From: Casuarius casuarius
Taxonomy: Eukaryota > Chordata > Aves > Casuariiformes > Casuariidae
Direction: 5' to 3'
Assembly: GCA_003342895.1 (NCBI GenBank)
Contig: PTFA01000317.1
Location: 408,467 to 472,466 of the forward strand
Length of the DNA stretch: 64,000 nt
Position 1 is the stretch's first letter; every line of letters begins with the position of its first letter. A program made the translations under genes and the position numbers. This document shows positions 1 through 9,690 of this stretch, piece after piece. The notes beneath the pieces are model-generated. The model was not told where the DNA came from. It did not search any database and was given only the letters and a program-made list of their open reading frames with translations.

Positions 1-59
1 ACCGGGAGCATCCCCGTCCCACGGGCTCTGGCTTCTCTCAATTATAACTTCAAAGGGCT

Positions 60-420
60 CCCAGGAGCTTTGCAGCCGGCTCCATCCCTGGAACAATTCC
101 CTTTGCATTGATAATTAAACTCTTATCCGTGCTGTCAAAGAGGCCGCCCCTTCTCCTCGTGCGCCTTCGGTGTGCCAGCCCTCTCCGCCAAAACGCCCCA
201 GTGCCCCAGTGCCCTTCTCTCCCCTCTCCTTGCCTGGCACACGACCTGCCGCATCAGAGGGAACCTGATCGGCCCCTCTGCAAATTGCTTTTCTACTGAC
301 TAATTAAAACCGTGATGAGATAAGTCAACATATTATTAATAATTATTGTATCGTCTACTTTGATTTACAAAGTCAAACAGGAAATGATTTTGCTCAGACG
401 CAGGGTATCTAAGGAGCCTG
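60..420. promoter_or_regulatory. AT-rich homeodomain-motif block, possible enhancer
   Basis: This stretch has a TTTGCAT octamer-like half at 102-108, TAATTAAA at 112-119, CTGTCA (TGACAG on the minus strand, the Meis/TGIF core) at 132-137, TAATTAAAA at 301-309 and a dense ATTA/TAAT run at 332-346. The composition differs from the GC-richer flanks, as is common in conserved non-coding elements. Conservation cannot be tested here, so an enhancer role is inference. An isolated upstream promoter is less likely because EPHA8 exon 1 is not nearby. Confidence 0.25.
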
Positions 421-2107
421 AACGATGCCTTGCAACATTAATTATGACGGGAGCACCTTGAGCACCGGGAAGTGACCCTCCCACGCTCCCTGCGACCTCC
501 CTGGCCACCTCCTGCCACCACCTCTGGGATCTGCCCCACCTGGGCTGGGGTCAGCCTGGATTTCTGGTGGGCATCTGTCTCCCAGGCAGGTGCCCCTTTC
601 CCTGGCACGCTTGGGTTTAGCTTTGCTCCGGGATAATGGGGAAAGACCTTCGAGGCGATGCTTGCACGTCCCCTTCTCTGCTCCTCTCCTGTCCTGCTGA
701 AAGGTGGTGTCCTGAGGTCCCTGAACGCAGTTCGCTGAGATGCTATTTCCATCCTGCAGCAACTCAGAGGGGGGGAAAAAAAAAGAAAAAAAAAAGCAGA
801 AAAGCACCAGATTTGCTTAAGCAACCAGCTGGGAGTACAGACGGCACATTTCTACTCATAGGATGGTCTCAGCAGCGTTTGCACATTGCGGATGGGAATT
901 TCACGCTACTGCAAATGCCCTGGGACTGAACTGTTTGCAAAGCAAACCGTATGCAGAAGGGGACATTTTGGAAGGTAAGGCCTTGGTTTGGCTCCTAAAA
1001 TATCTATGAATAGAGCCCAACTTTGGCCCTGCAGCCAACAACCAGTTCATGACTTGGAAGGACCTGGTCTGACTTGCTAGCTCTCCCCTTGCCCTGAGCT
1101 CCTCCTGGGAAAACCATGGCTCCAGCCTGAGTTGTGCCGTGTGTTTGCCTTTTGGACACCCGCTTCGAGGTCCCAGCTGCCTTCTTGAAGCACCAGAAGA
1201 TATCAGGGGTCTCCTGTCTGCCTGGGCCATGCTTTCTGTCATCCATCACTTTGACGTCCTTGGTGTCATTTCCTTGGGTTTCTCTTCAAAACAGAGCCCC
1301 TCTGCCCAGAAGAACACCGGCATGTTACAGAGCAAGCTGCAGCAAAACTCATTTTCATTAAAAAATGGATCAGTAGGAACGGAACATTGGAAAATAAAGA
1401 TTTAAACTAGTAATTGAGATAAAAACTCATCCCCTAGTGCTTGTTCAGTAAATGCTGTGTTATTGCTAATTCCCCAGACGCTGGTCACTACCAGGAATTA
1501 ATCACGTGCAAAGCTCAGGGTAGTTAACTGCCTAACAAATCCCTCGTTAGCCGTTGCAGTGACTGATTTCATGGGGATTACCTCTATTAACCACCCCCCT
1601 TCCCATCTAATGATTTATAGCTGCAATAACATCTTTCCTTTTTCCTCTCCCAGTGACAGTGGTGTGAGGGACTAGGCAGCTTCTGGGGAGGAACCACAGC
1701 TCAGTGCTCGCTCTCAGAAAGTGCTGGATGTCCCAGGAGCAGTAACAGCTTTGCTGTGCCAGACAGACACCGCAACCCTCCCAGAAGCCATCCCAGGGCC
1801 GGGAAGGCCTCATCCCTCATCTCCCTTTGCCTGGGGAGAGACACTTGTCCTGCAAAATAAAGAGGCTGAGAGCCTTCCTCGCAGGAAAGTAGTTTCTCCT
1901 TGCACGTTCATTCCCCTCCACTTCTCCTCCTCCTCCCCACTACGTTGCACCGCACAGGCCCTGGGAGACTTTTAAGACCTTGCTCAGCTGCCCAGATATC
2001 TGGTATTTGCATCTTTTGCCTTTCATAATCTGGCAACTTTTTTTTATAACTCGTGTTGACTTTAATTTAAGCTATTAGACAAGCCCCTGAATACAGATGA
2101 AATCGTG

Positions 2108-2120
2108 CCCCCCCCCCCCC
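2108..2120. repeat. poly-C tract (C13)
   Basis: A run of thirteen C bases lies in the intron upstream of exon 3. It is a simple homopolymer with no coding content and its length may be unreliable in the assembly. Confidence 0.9.
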
Positions 2121-2149
2121 AGCCCCGCACATACATGCGTGCTCACCAC

Positions 2150-2240
2150 GTTAATTATGATGTCCTCATTTCCGTCTCGCTAGGGGATCTTATCGCAATG
2201 ACAGGGGCCGAGCTGAGCTTCATTTAATAAAAGCCACTTC
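2150..2240. promoter_or_regulatory. Candidate regulatory block with a Meis-type TGACAG site
   Basis: TTAATTATGA at 2151-2160, an exact TGACAG at 2199-2204 and TTTAATAAAA at 2223-2232 cluster within 90 bases. TGACAG is the core recognised by Meis and other TALE homeodomain factors, and the AT motifs suit Hox/Cdx-type factors. Function is inferred from motifs only. Confidence 0.22.
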
Positions 2241-4041
2241 AAACCAGCAGCCACGAGCAGGCTGATGCGAGCAGGGCCGCTTGGCCAGGCGCGTGCACAG
2301 CGCTTGCGTTCTTGAACTGATCGTATCGCCAGCCCCGAACCGCTCAAAGTCAAAGCTGCAGATGGTCAGAGACTCCCCTCCCTGGGAAGGAGCTCGCCGT
2401 AAGAGTCTGTAATTAAGGTGAAACAGAAAAACCCTTCAAGTCATGATGGCTCCTAAAGTGGGTCCCCTGGTTCATGATGGCTCTGCCTAGCTGGCGGAGT
2501 GGGATGGTGTCCTGCCCCGCTGTTTGGGACTGGGACCCGAATGGAGGTGATGGGACCTGAGGTCCCTTGTTGCCAGGGCTTTTCACCTGGGCACACTGTC
2601 AGCCTGATCCTTCTCAGCAGAGAAATGTGCCTGTGGCATCTGAGCCACCAGCCCATGTGGCCTCCATGCATCTCCACCGATGGTACGGCACGTGTCCTAT
2701 AGGCTACCTATATGGGCCCGTCGCAGACTGGGAGCCCATGATGCTGCATGACCTGAAGGAAGAGCTGACAGTCCAGGTGCTCCGCCCAAAAACGCAAAGT
2801 TTGAAAAAGAAATGCTCCAAGCGCAAACCCTTCAAACCCTTCCCTGGGCTTAATGTTGGTCATTGCTAGTGCTTGGAGATGAGCATTTAGCCCACAGTTC
2901 CAGCTGTGGCAGCATCACACGGGTAAAGGAGATGCTGTGTTCACAAGCACCATTCGCTTTGCCCGATTTGGGGTAGAAATGAATGTTTCCAGGTGCGGGA
3001 GAACCAAAGCAGACCACACCAGCCAGACACCAAGTTATTTCTGTCCACACCGTAAGCTTTTTCTGGCTTGTTGGAGAGCCCACAGACCCTGCAGCGGGGC
3101 TGGCTGTGCTGCCGAGGAAGCATCCCTGCCTGCCGCTCTCTGCTCTGCCATCACGCCGCACGCCTCTCCCAGCGCGCGGTTCCGCCTCATTTCTCAGGGG
3201 ATCCAGCAGGGAAAAGACAGAAAGCAGATGTTGTGTTAATTTGTGCTCAATTAATTGTGACGATGACTTCCACACCCTCCGCAGCGTCCGCGCGGCAGCT
3301 GGAGGCTGGCCGGCTCCCGCCGGCCCCAAGCACTAATGGCACGTGCGGAGAGGAGAAGGGATGCTCCGGGTGGCACCGCCGGGGTACCAAGCGCTGGGAG
3401 TCCTGCTGTGCCTCCCTGTCACTGCACGCGACACAAGACAGCAGCGTTGCACCCTCGTCACGCTCATCGGAGTGGCAGGAGCGTACGCTGGGTGTCAAAA
3501 TGCTTTCTGCCTGTGCTTTTCTCTGGGCTCTCCTCTGCACTCGGTGAACTCCGGGCATAACTGGAGGGGCACTGCTGTTCACGGGCACAGCTCTTCCTGG
3601 AGATCATGGATTTCCACATCTTCTGCCTGATCGCTGGGGTCCAGAGCAGGTCCTAGGGAGCGATACCCAGTGCCTGGGCCGGGCAGTGCTGGGACAAGCC
3701 CAGGTGTTTCCGGATTCCAGGAGAAGTTTCCTCCTCTCAAGAATTAGAAATGATTTTTTCTCCTGCAAGTGGCTTAACTTTCCTGTTGCTTGCTGGATGT
3801 GCTGCCCCTGAGGACTGCACCTGGAGTTGCTGCCTTTTCCAAGCTTTTGTGAGCTCTTTAAGAGCGAGAAGTAGAGGTTTCTCCTAAAGGTGAAATGCAG
3901 GGGGAGTTTTGAAGATACTCATCGCCAAAATAGCTGCTTTGATCACCCTAACATTTGGAGGAGATGTAGGAACATCTCCTCTGCAGGAGCCTGCAACTCA
4001 AGCAAGTTAAATGAGGGAGGACCTTTCTAGGTGAGAGGGAA

Positions 4042-4079
4042 GAAGGTAGTAGGTAGTAGGTAGAAGGTAGTAAGTAGTC
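4042..4079. repeat. Short tandem repeat of GGTAGTA-type units
   Basis: A 17-base string beginning GAAGGTAGTA recurs 21 bases apart (4042 and 4063, one mismatch) and is built internally from 7-base GGTAGTA steps. It is a small intronic minisatellite about 800 bases before exon 3 and has no evident function. Confidence 0.8.
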
Positions 4080-4854
4080 TTACAGGTATCACTGCTAAAC
4101 CCTTCAATAACGCTTATGCTCTGGAGCTGCAGTGCTGTCCCCTAGCCATGTCCTGTCCCCGCGGTGCTCACGGTCACATAGCGAGGCTGCTGGGTGCCTG
4201 TCTGTGGCAGATCTGTATTCCTCGCTTGCTGTCACAGATGCTGGGGTAAAGTCTTCGGGCTCACCCTCTCCGTGCTGAGAATCAGGCCGGCTGTCTCGGG
4301 GCTGCTGTTTTGCGTCTGTAATGAACCGCGGGTCACCACTGGAATGAGAAACGTGGTTCATGCCAAGCTGGAACAAGCCTGGAGCTTTATTTTAATGTAC
4401 TTGCGAGGCTGCTAAAAAGATTTGTTTTCCTGCTCCGTGTCCCTGATGGAGCATTTGTTGGCTGCGGTGGGGGTGGCTTGGTAGCTGGGGACACAGCACA
4501 GGCCCCCCGTGGACACCAGTTCACCCACACAACGGTCTGGTGGCATGTGCACAGACCGGAGGACATGAACGGCATGGCAGAAGTGGGGGGACGGTGCCTT
4601 CACGGTGGCAGGGGGCTGTGTGCAGGCAGGGCTGGCAGCCCGAGGAAGGTGAGCAGTACCTCCAGGCAGGGAGGGTCCCCTCACTTAGTTATTTTCCCAT
4701 GGCCAATGCTAGGAGCGATCTCACGTTCAGATGCAGCTCCTGGGGCACTGGGAGTTTGTCACCGGGTGGATGGTGGCACATGCTCATGCATGCCCTGTGC
4801 TCACCACGGGTTTTGAGGCCACCTGGAATGACCTGTTCTCTCTCTGTTCTGCAG

Positions 4855-5518
4855 TGGGATTCAATCAACGAAATGGATGAATTTTTCAGCCCTATCCACA
4901 CCTACCAGGTCTGCAACGTCATGACCCCCAACCAGAACAACTGGCTACGGACCAACTGGGTTCAACGGGACGGTGCCCGGCGGGTCTATGCAGAGATTAA
5001 GTTCACGCTGCGGGACTGCAATAGCATGCCGGGTGTGCTGGGCACCTGCAAGGAGACTTTCAACCTCTACTACCTGGAGTCGGACCGTGACCTGGGTACC
5101 AGCACCCGGGAGAGCCAGTTTATGAAGATCGACACCATTGCAGCCGATGAGAGCTTCACCAGTGTGGACCTGGGCGTTAGGCGGCTGAAGCTGAACACAG
5201 AGGTGCGGGGTGTGGGGCCCTTGAGCAAGAGGGGTTTCTACTTGGCCTTCCAGGACATAGGTGCTTGCATCGCAATTGTTTCGGTGCGGGTGTACTACAA
5301 GAAGTGTCCTGCAATGGTGAGGAATTTGGCGTCCTTCTCTGAGGCTGTGACTGGGGCTGACTCGTCCTCCTTGGTGGAAGTGCGGGGAGAGTGCGTAGGC
5401 CATTCGGAGGAGAGGGACACCCCCAAAATGTACTGCAGTGCGGAGGGGGAATGGTTGGTGCCCATTGGGAAGTGTGTGTGCAGTGCTGGCTACGAAGAGC
5501 AGCAGGATTCCTGCGTGG
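4855..5518 (+). CDS. EPHA8: EPHA8 exon 3: ephrin-binding and cysteine-rich start
   Basis: This is the large Eph exon 3, 664 bases, the usual length in the family. It is bounded by a CAG acceptor ending at 4854 and a GTGAGT donor at 5519. It starts in phase 0 at Trp-Asp-Ser-Ile-Asn-Glu and encodes residues 1-221 of the visible protein plus one base of the next codon. It carries most of the ligand-binding jelly roll that contacts ephrins on neighbouring cells, including [15 protein letters not shown] and the FNLYYLESD region. The first part of the cysteine-rich module follows, with [19 protein letters not shown]. The match to vertebrate EphA8 as I know it is near-continuous, with the EphA8-specific [13 protein letters not shown] string and no breaks. 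The frame stays open past the donor to 5793, but that read-through is not Eph-like. Ligand-binding-domain residues upstream are in exons outside the window. Confidence 0.97.
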
Positions 5519-7158
5519 GTGAGTCCCCGCTTCTTGCTAATGGGGTCTGCAAGGGGAGGGCTGGCGGCGGGGAGGCTCTCGGCCTTTTTTTGGGGAAGGG
5601 TGGAGGACAGAGGCCTGCTTGCAAGAGCGTGGAGAGACAGCTTTGCAGAATGAGCTGGTGGGACCGTGGCGGAGAGCAGTACCGTCTCCTCGGCCCGTTG
5701 AGGCTAAGGGCTGCCCAAGCCTTTGCTGGCTTGCTCGTATGCCTCCTGCTAGCAAAGAGGTCCCTGACAGCATTTGTAAGCTCTTTGTGGACCTGACAGT
5801 GACAGTGCCTGGTGCACAGAGCATGGCTTTGGGACGGGGTCTGGCTTTGGGATGAGGGCTGCCTTGGGCGCCGGGAGACGTTTGACGCTGCTGTGGTGCG
5901 CGGGGTCCCGAGATGCCAGCTGTGTCCCCCCCGCAGCTGCGCGCTCCAGAAAAACCCACTTGGGCTCTCCGACGTCCTCCATCGCTTGCTTCTCTTTCGC
6001 AGAGAGTTTGGCAGCGAGGAAAACAAAAAAAGAGAAACTGAGCTTTGTAAAACAAGGTTATCGCGTTCATCCATCACCCCCTCTTCCCCGGGGTTGCTGC
6101 AGCGCCTTCCCATCCGGAGGTGCGGAGAGCCTTCCCCGAGATCCTCTGTGCCGCAGGACAGACTTCAGCCTCCAACTGTACAAACTGCGATAAGAAAGCG
6201 GGGTGACCAGCAGCAGCTGTGCACCGGGCTCTGCTGCTGGCAAGGGGGTGGATGTGTACAGAGCCTGGTGCTCTGGGCTCCCTGGGAGACCCCTCCACGC
6301 AGATTTGTTTGCTTTCGGTTTCTTCGTAGAAGGTGTTTAGGGGAGCAGTGTGCTGCCTCTGCAAATAAGTGTGTGGGGCCTTTGTTTGAATTTCATAGAA
6401 ACGTTAAGTGAAGCATTTGTCTTAGGGAGACTTGATGCAAGGTTAAAACGTCCGATGTCGGGCTGGAACAGATCCAGGTGCCGCTGGGACCAGCGCCGGC
6501 CCCAGAGAGTCCTGAGCTACACAGAGCTGGAAGGACAGGCAGAATAAATGCTTCTATCTGAAATTCCTCCTGCCTGTGACCGTTGATTTTAAAGTCATCC
6601 TGGGACAGATGTGCTAATCCAGGATATTTCTTTCTCTCCCACATTAAAGGGTAGGTGCGAAGCGTGCACAGGGCCAGGCATATCCACCTAGAAAGAGGGC
6701 ACTGGAGCAGGCCGCCTGGATGGTTCAGTCCCAGCCCCAGGACTGCAAGGAGATATAGGTTAGAGGTTTGGTTCAGAAGCACCAAACAAGCCCCCCACAC
6801 ATGCCCCCCATCCTGCATCCCTGTACAGGAGACTTTGCCTGGTGAGATCTGCACCGCAACACACTGCAGGCTGGGAGCAGAGGGCATCCCGGGATCTGTC
6901 TTGTGCTGGGCTCACTCTTCCCAACACAGCAACGTGTCTGTCTGTCTCCCAGGGAGCCAAGCTGTAGGAGAGCTCCTTCTCGGCAATCCTGGTGAGCTTT
7001 CCAGTGGCTGCCCTGACTTTTGGGATTGCTGCCTCTCAGTGCACAGCCCCTGACCCATAGGCACAGCATGGGAGGAGACGGGCTTCAGCCTGCCCCGAAT
7101 GGGGTGGACAAGGTGGAGGCTGGTCCTGGTGCATGTAAATGAACTCAGACCTGTACCA

Positions 7159-7260
7159 TTCAACCAGCTCTTGGGGTCAACCAACTCTTGGGTTCAACCA
7201 GCTCTTGGGTTAAACCAACTCTTGGGTTCAACCAACTCTTGGGTTCAACCAACTCTTGGG
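7159..7260. repeat. Minisatellite, six exact-length 17-bp units
   Basis: Six head-to-tail 17-base copies of the unit TTCAACCAACTCTTGGG fill exactly 102 bases. Copies 1 and 3 carry AGC in place of AAC, copy 2 starts GTC and copy 4 has TTAAACC; copies 5 and 6 are identical. The near identity suggests recent expansion. The unit length is not a multiple of three and the tract sits in intron 3, so it is non-coding. Confidence 0.95.
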
Positions 7261-7559
7261 TGAGGCTTTCCAAAGCTTTTTGAGCCAGAAACCAGAAATG
7301 TCACTGGCCTTTCTTTGACCTCAGAGGGAAAGGTTCAGGGTCACCTCTTCCTCTTGTCCTCCCTGTCCCATTTATCCTCAGCAGCTCCCAATGGAGGAGC
7401 GGGGGGAGTTTGATAGCCCAACGTCAAGTGAGCAGGGGTAGCACCTCCTACCAGCATCTCCTTCGGCGGGTGGGTGTGGAGCTGGAGTATATATATTTAC
7501 ACACAAAAGCAAACAGATACAAATCTCTGATCTAAGCTTCCTGTGCTTGATTGGGGCAG

Positions 7560-7900
7560 AGTTCATTTTTCATGGTGAAAAGTGCCTTTCCGGAATGATT
7601 TATAACCCTGGCGGATCTGTCGGAATTGGAAATTAGCCGTTTTAATTGTCAGGCGAACAAAAGCAGGATTCCAGTGGCTGTCGCCCCAGTAATTTTTCAT
7701 TCTCCGTCACTGGGACGAGATGATATAAATCACTTCTTGTGGCCCTAATAATCTTTCTATAAATATCAGAGAAATTCATTTTTTTTTCTTGGGGGAAAAA
7801 ATATTAGAGAGAAGATACTTTGCCTTTATGGCTGTGTTTAAAATGTGATTCCAAATTAATTTCCTTTTGCCTTTCACAGCTGGACGCCTTATTTGTCAAA
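7560..7900. promoter_or_regulatory. AT-rich conserved-element-like block in intron 3
   Basis: The block has GATTTATAA, AAATTAGC, TTTAATTGTC (7641-7650), CAGTAATTTTTCATT, TGATATAAATCA (7721-7732) and AAATTAATTTCC motifs in an otherwise GC-richer intron. Homeodomain-type cores recur every few tens of bases and there is no ORF. It resembles a developmental enhancer in composition, but no alignment could be made to test conservation. Confidence 0.3.
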
Positions 7901-8805
7901 GCTAAAGATGTTTGAACAGTGGAGGTTTCTCCCCCTCCTTTTTAATGTTCATTTTTCTAAGGACCTGCCAGAGTGATGGAAGACAGCTCAGGAAACCAGA
8001 TCATGGCCAAAGTTGTTCCAAACCCTCCAAAGGAGATTGAAGGCTGTGCCATGGATCTCAGCCTTTCTGTCACCCAGGGCCACTAGGATCAGGACCACAC
8101 TGCGGATGCCAGCCAGCCTGGCATCAGGTGCATCACACCCGGCACCACACAAGCCACCTGTGCCCTGTATCCATGCCTTGTGCATCTCCCTGGCTTATCT
8201 TTAGGGACGTGGGAGCCCTTTTCCAGCTGTGCCTTGGGGTGGGGTGTGCAGCTGCAGTGCTTTGCTGGCCAGAAACCAGGTTTGAGCATGATTTGCCACT
8301 GCTGGTGGTGGGGAAGGGGAGGTCATTCACAGCCCAGCCTTCCTCCTCCTCGAAACACATCAGTCCAGAGCAAGAAAAGAGCATGGTAGTATGCCTTACA
8401 CACAGCAGGTAGCCTAAACAGCCTAATAATGATAGAATAAGTAGCACCAAGTGAAAAGGATTTGACCCAATGATTTATCAGGTAAGAAGACAATCAGCAT
8501 AATTCTTCTTATTTATATATAGCCACAGTACAGGCCAAATAGAGGCATATTTCAATGTGACCAGAGAAATCAGCTAAATGAAAAAGGGTAGAATTTAATC
8601 CAAAGGCAAGAAACCCACAAGCCACCTCCTAAAACGTACGTGCAGCTGAGAGCCGGGACACACGGACCACATCCTTTGGAGATGGAGAGGGAGACTCAGC
8701 AGTCCCAGAGGCAGGCGAGGATGGTGACTCTTGAATTTCAGTGGGACCCCAAGGCACGGGGGCTTTGGGGTCGCTGCCCTCGCAGTGGGGTCAGCTGTTC
8801 AGTGT

Positions 8806-8847
8806 GGCTTTAAATTCTTCCTTTGGCTTAAAATTCTTCCTTTGGCT
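8806..8847. repeat. 19-bp tandem duplication
   Basis: Two adjacent 19-base copies (8806-8824 and 8825-8843) differ at one position and are followed by four bases of a third copy. This is a simple slippage duplication in intron 3. Confidence 0.9.
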
Positions 8848-9499
8848 GGACCGCATCGTGTTAGCGGCTGTCTCAGACACTAGCCACTGGGGCTGTTTTT
8901 CTGCTGTGTTTGTCACCAGCTATCAGCAAGCAACACTGGACAGTTGGGTTAAAATCTGTTTAGCTGATAGTGAGTTATATATGTACAGATAGTCAGTTTG
9001 GGTCATCGGGAATAGTGTCACGGCTACAGATCACACGTGTTGCTGTCTAGGAGCTGACACAAATCCATTTATCCAGACAGCAAGGAGATGTCCAGGACTG
9101 CAGAATCTCCCAGGAAGCATTTTCTTTAATGAACAAATAAAAAAGGGTAAAACAGGAATGATAGACCCCCCTTCCTCGCGATCAGAGCAGGTTGATCAGC
9201 CTTTGGCAGAAATGCCATTCCCAACGAGCTTAGCATGCCTTTGCTCTACGTCCATGACTTTTTGGAGCTGGACTTGCTGTTCAGACGTTTTTCTCGAAGG
9301 TTTGGGACCAGGCTCTTTAGTCCCTGGATGTCCTGGTGGCTCCTTGCCCTCTGTGGCATTTGGATCAGACCCTCATAGACTAACTCCTCGGCATCTCTGC
9401 TAGTGGTGTCTCTCGCGCCTCCCGTGACACACGGCTGGTGGAAATGGCTCTGGAAAGTCTGGTTAACAATCTGGAAGCCAGTTAATTTTTTCCAGTTGG

Positions 9500-9690
9500 T
9501 GGGATTCATGCTGATGAACCAATCAGCAAATTTAATGTACCTTAAACCTTCCTTGTGGGCAACTTTAATCGAGCAATTAAAGCACCGCAGCATTGCTAAT
9601 TAAGAGGAGAAAATACCCGACTTGGTAATTATGTGCCTGTGAATACAGTTTTGCATCCATAGACGTTTATGAAGAAAGTCAGTAGAGAGG
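9500..9690. promoter_or_regulatory. Homeodomain-motif cluster with inverted CTTTAAT/ATTAAAG pair
   Basis: The block contains CCAATCAGC, AATTTAATG and an inverted repeat CTTTAAT (9563-9569) / ATTAAAG (9576-9582) with a 6-base spacer. GCTAATTAAG, GGTAATTATG and a CATAGACGTTTATG (Cdx/Hox-like) string follow. An inverted pair of TAAT cores suits a homeodomain dimer. It is a candidate EPHA8 intronic enhancer. A 115-codon minus-strand ORF overlaps part of it but has no recognised family. Confidence 0.3.

Larger units (their letters stand above)
1..4854 (+). other. EPHA8: EPHA8 intron upstream of exon 3 (partial)
   Basis: No coding exon was recognised here. Eph exon 2 is about 65 bases and encodes the start of the ligand-binding domain, with a conserved Asp-Trp-Gly-Trp stretch. 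I searched by eye for that motif and did not find it, so exons 1 and 2 are inferred to lie upstream of the window. The tract holds AT-rich blocks near 60-420, 1380-1640 and 2000-2240, a CpG-moderate patch near 3140-3330, a C13 run at 2108-2120, an A-rich run near 778-796 and a small 7-bp-type repeat at 4042-4079. The ORFs are short, overlap on both strands and look like chance. Confidence 0.75.

Noticed and set aside
1..4854. EPHA8 exon 2 or exon 1
   Set aside because: No stretch encoding the conserved start of the ligand-binding domain was found on the plus strand; these exons are taken to be upstream.
5519..5796. Read-through of the exon 3 frame
   Set aside because: The sequence stops resembling an Eph receptor exactly at a GTGAGT donor, and exon 4 continues the domain 10 kb downstream in phase.
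9246..9593. 115-codon minus-strand ORF in intron 3
   Set aside because: It reads smoothly but has no known family, and overlaps a homeodomain-motif block that explains its AT-rich codons.
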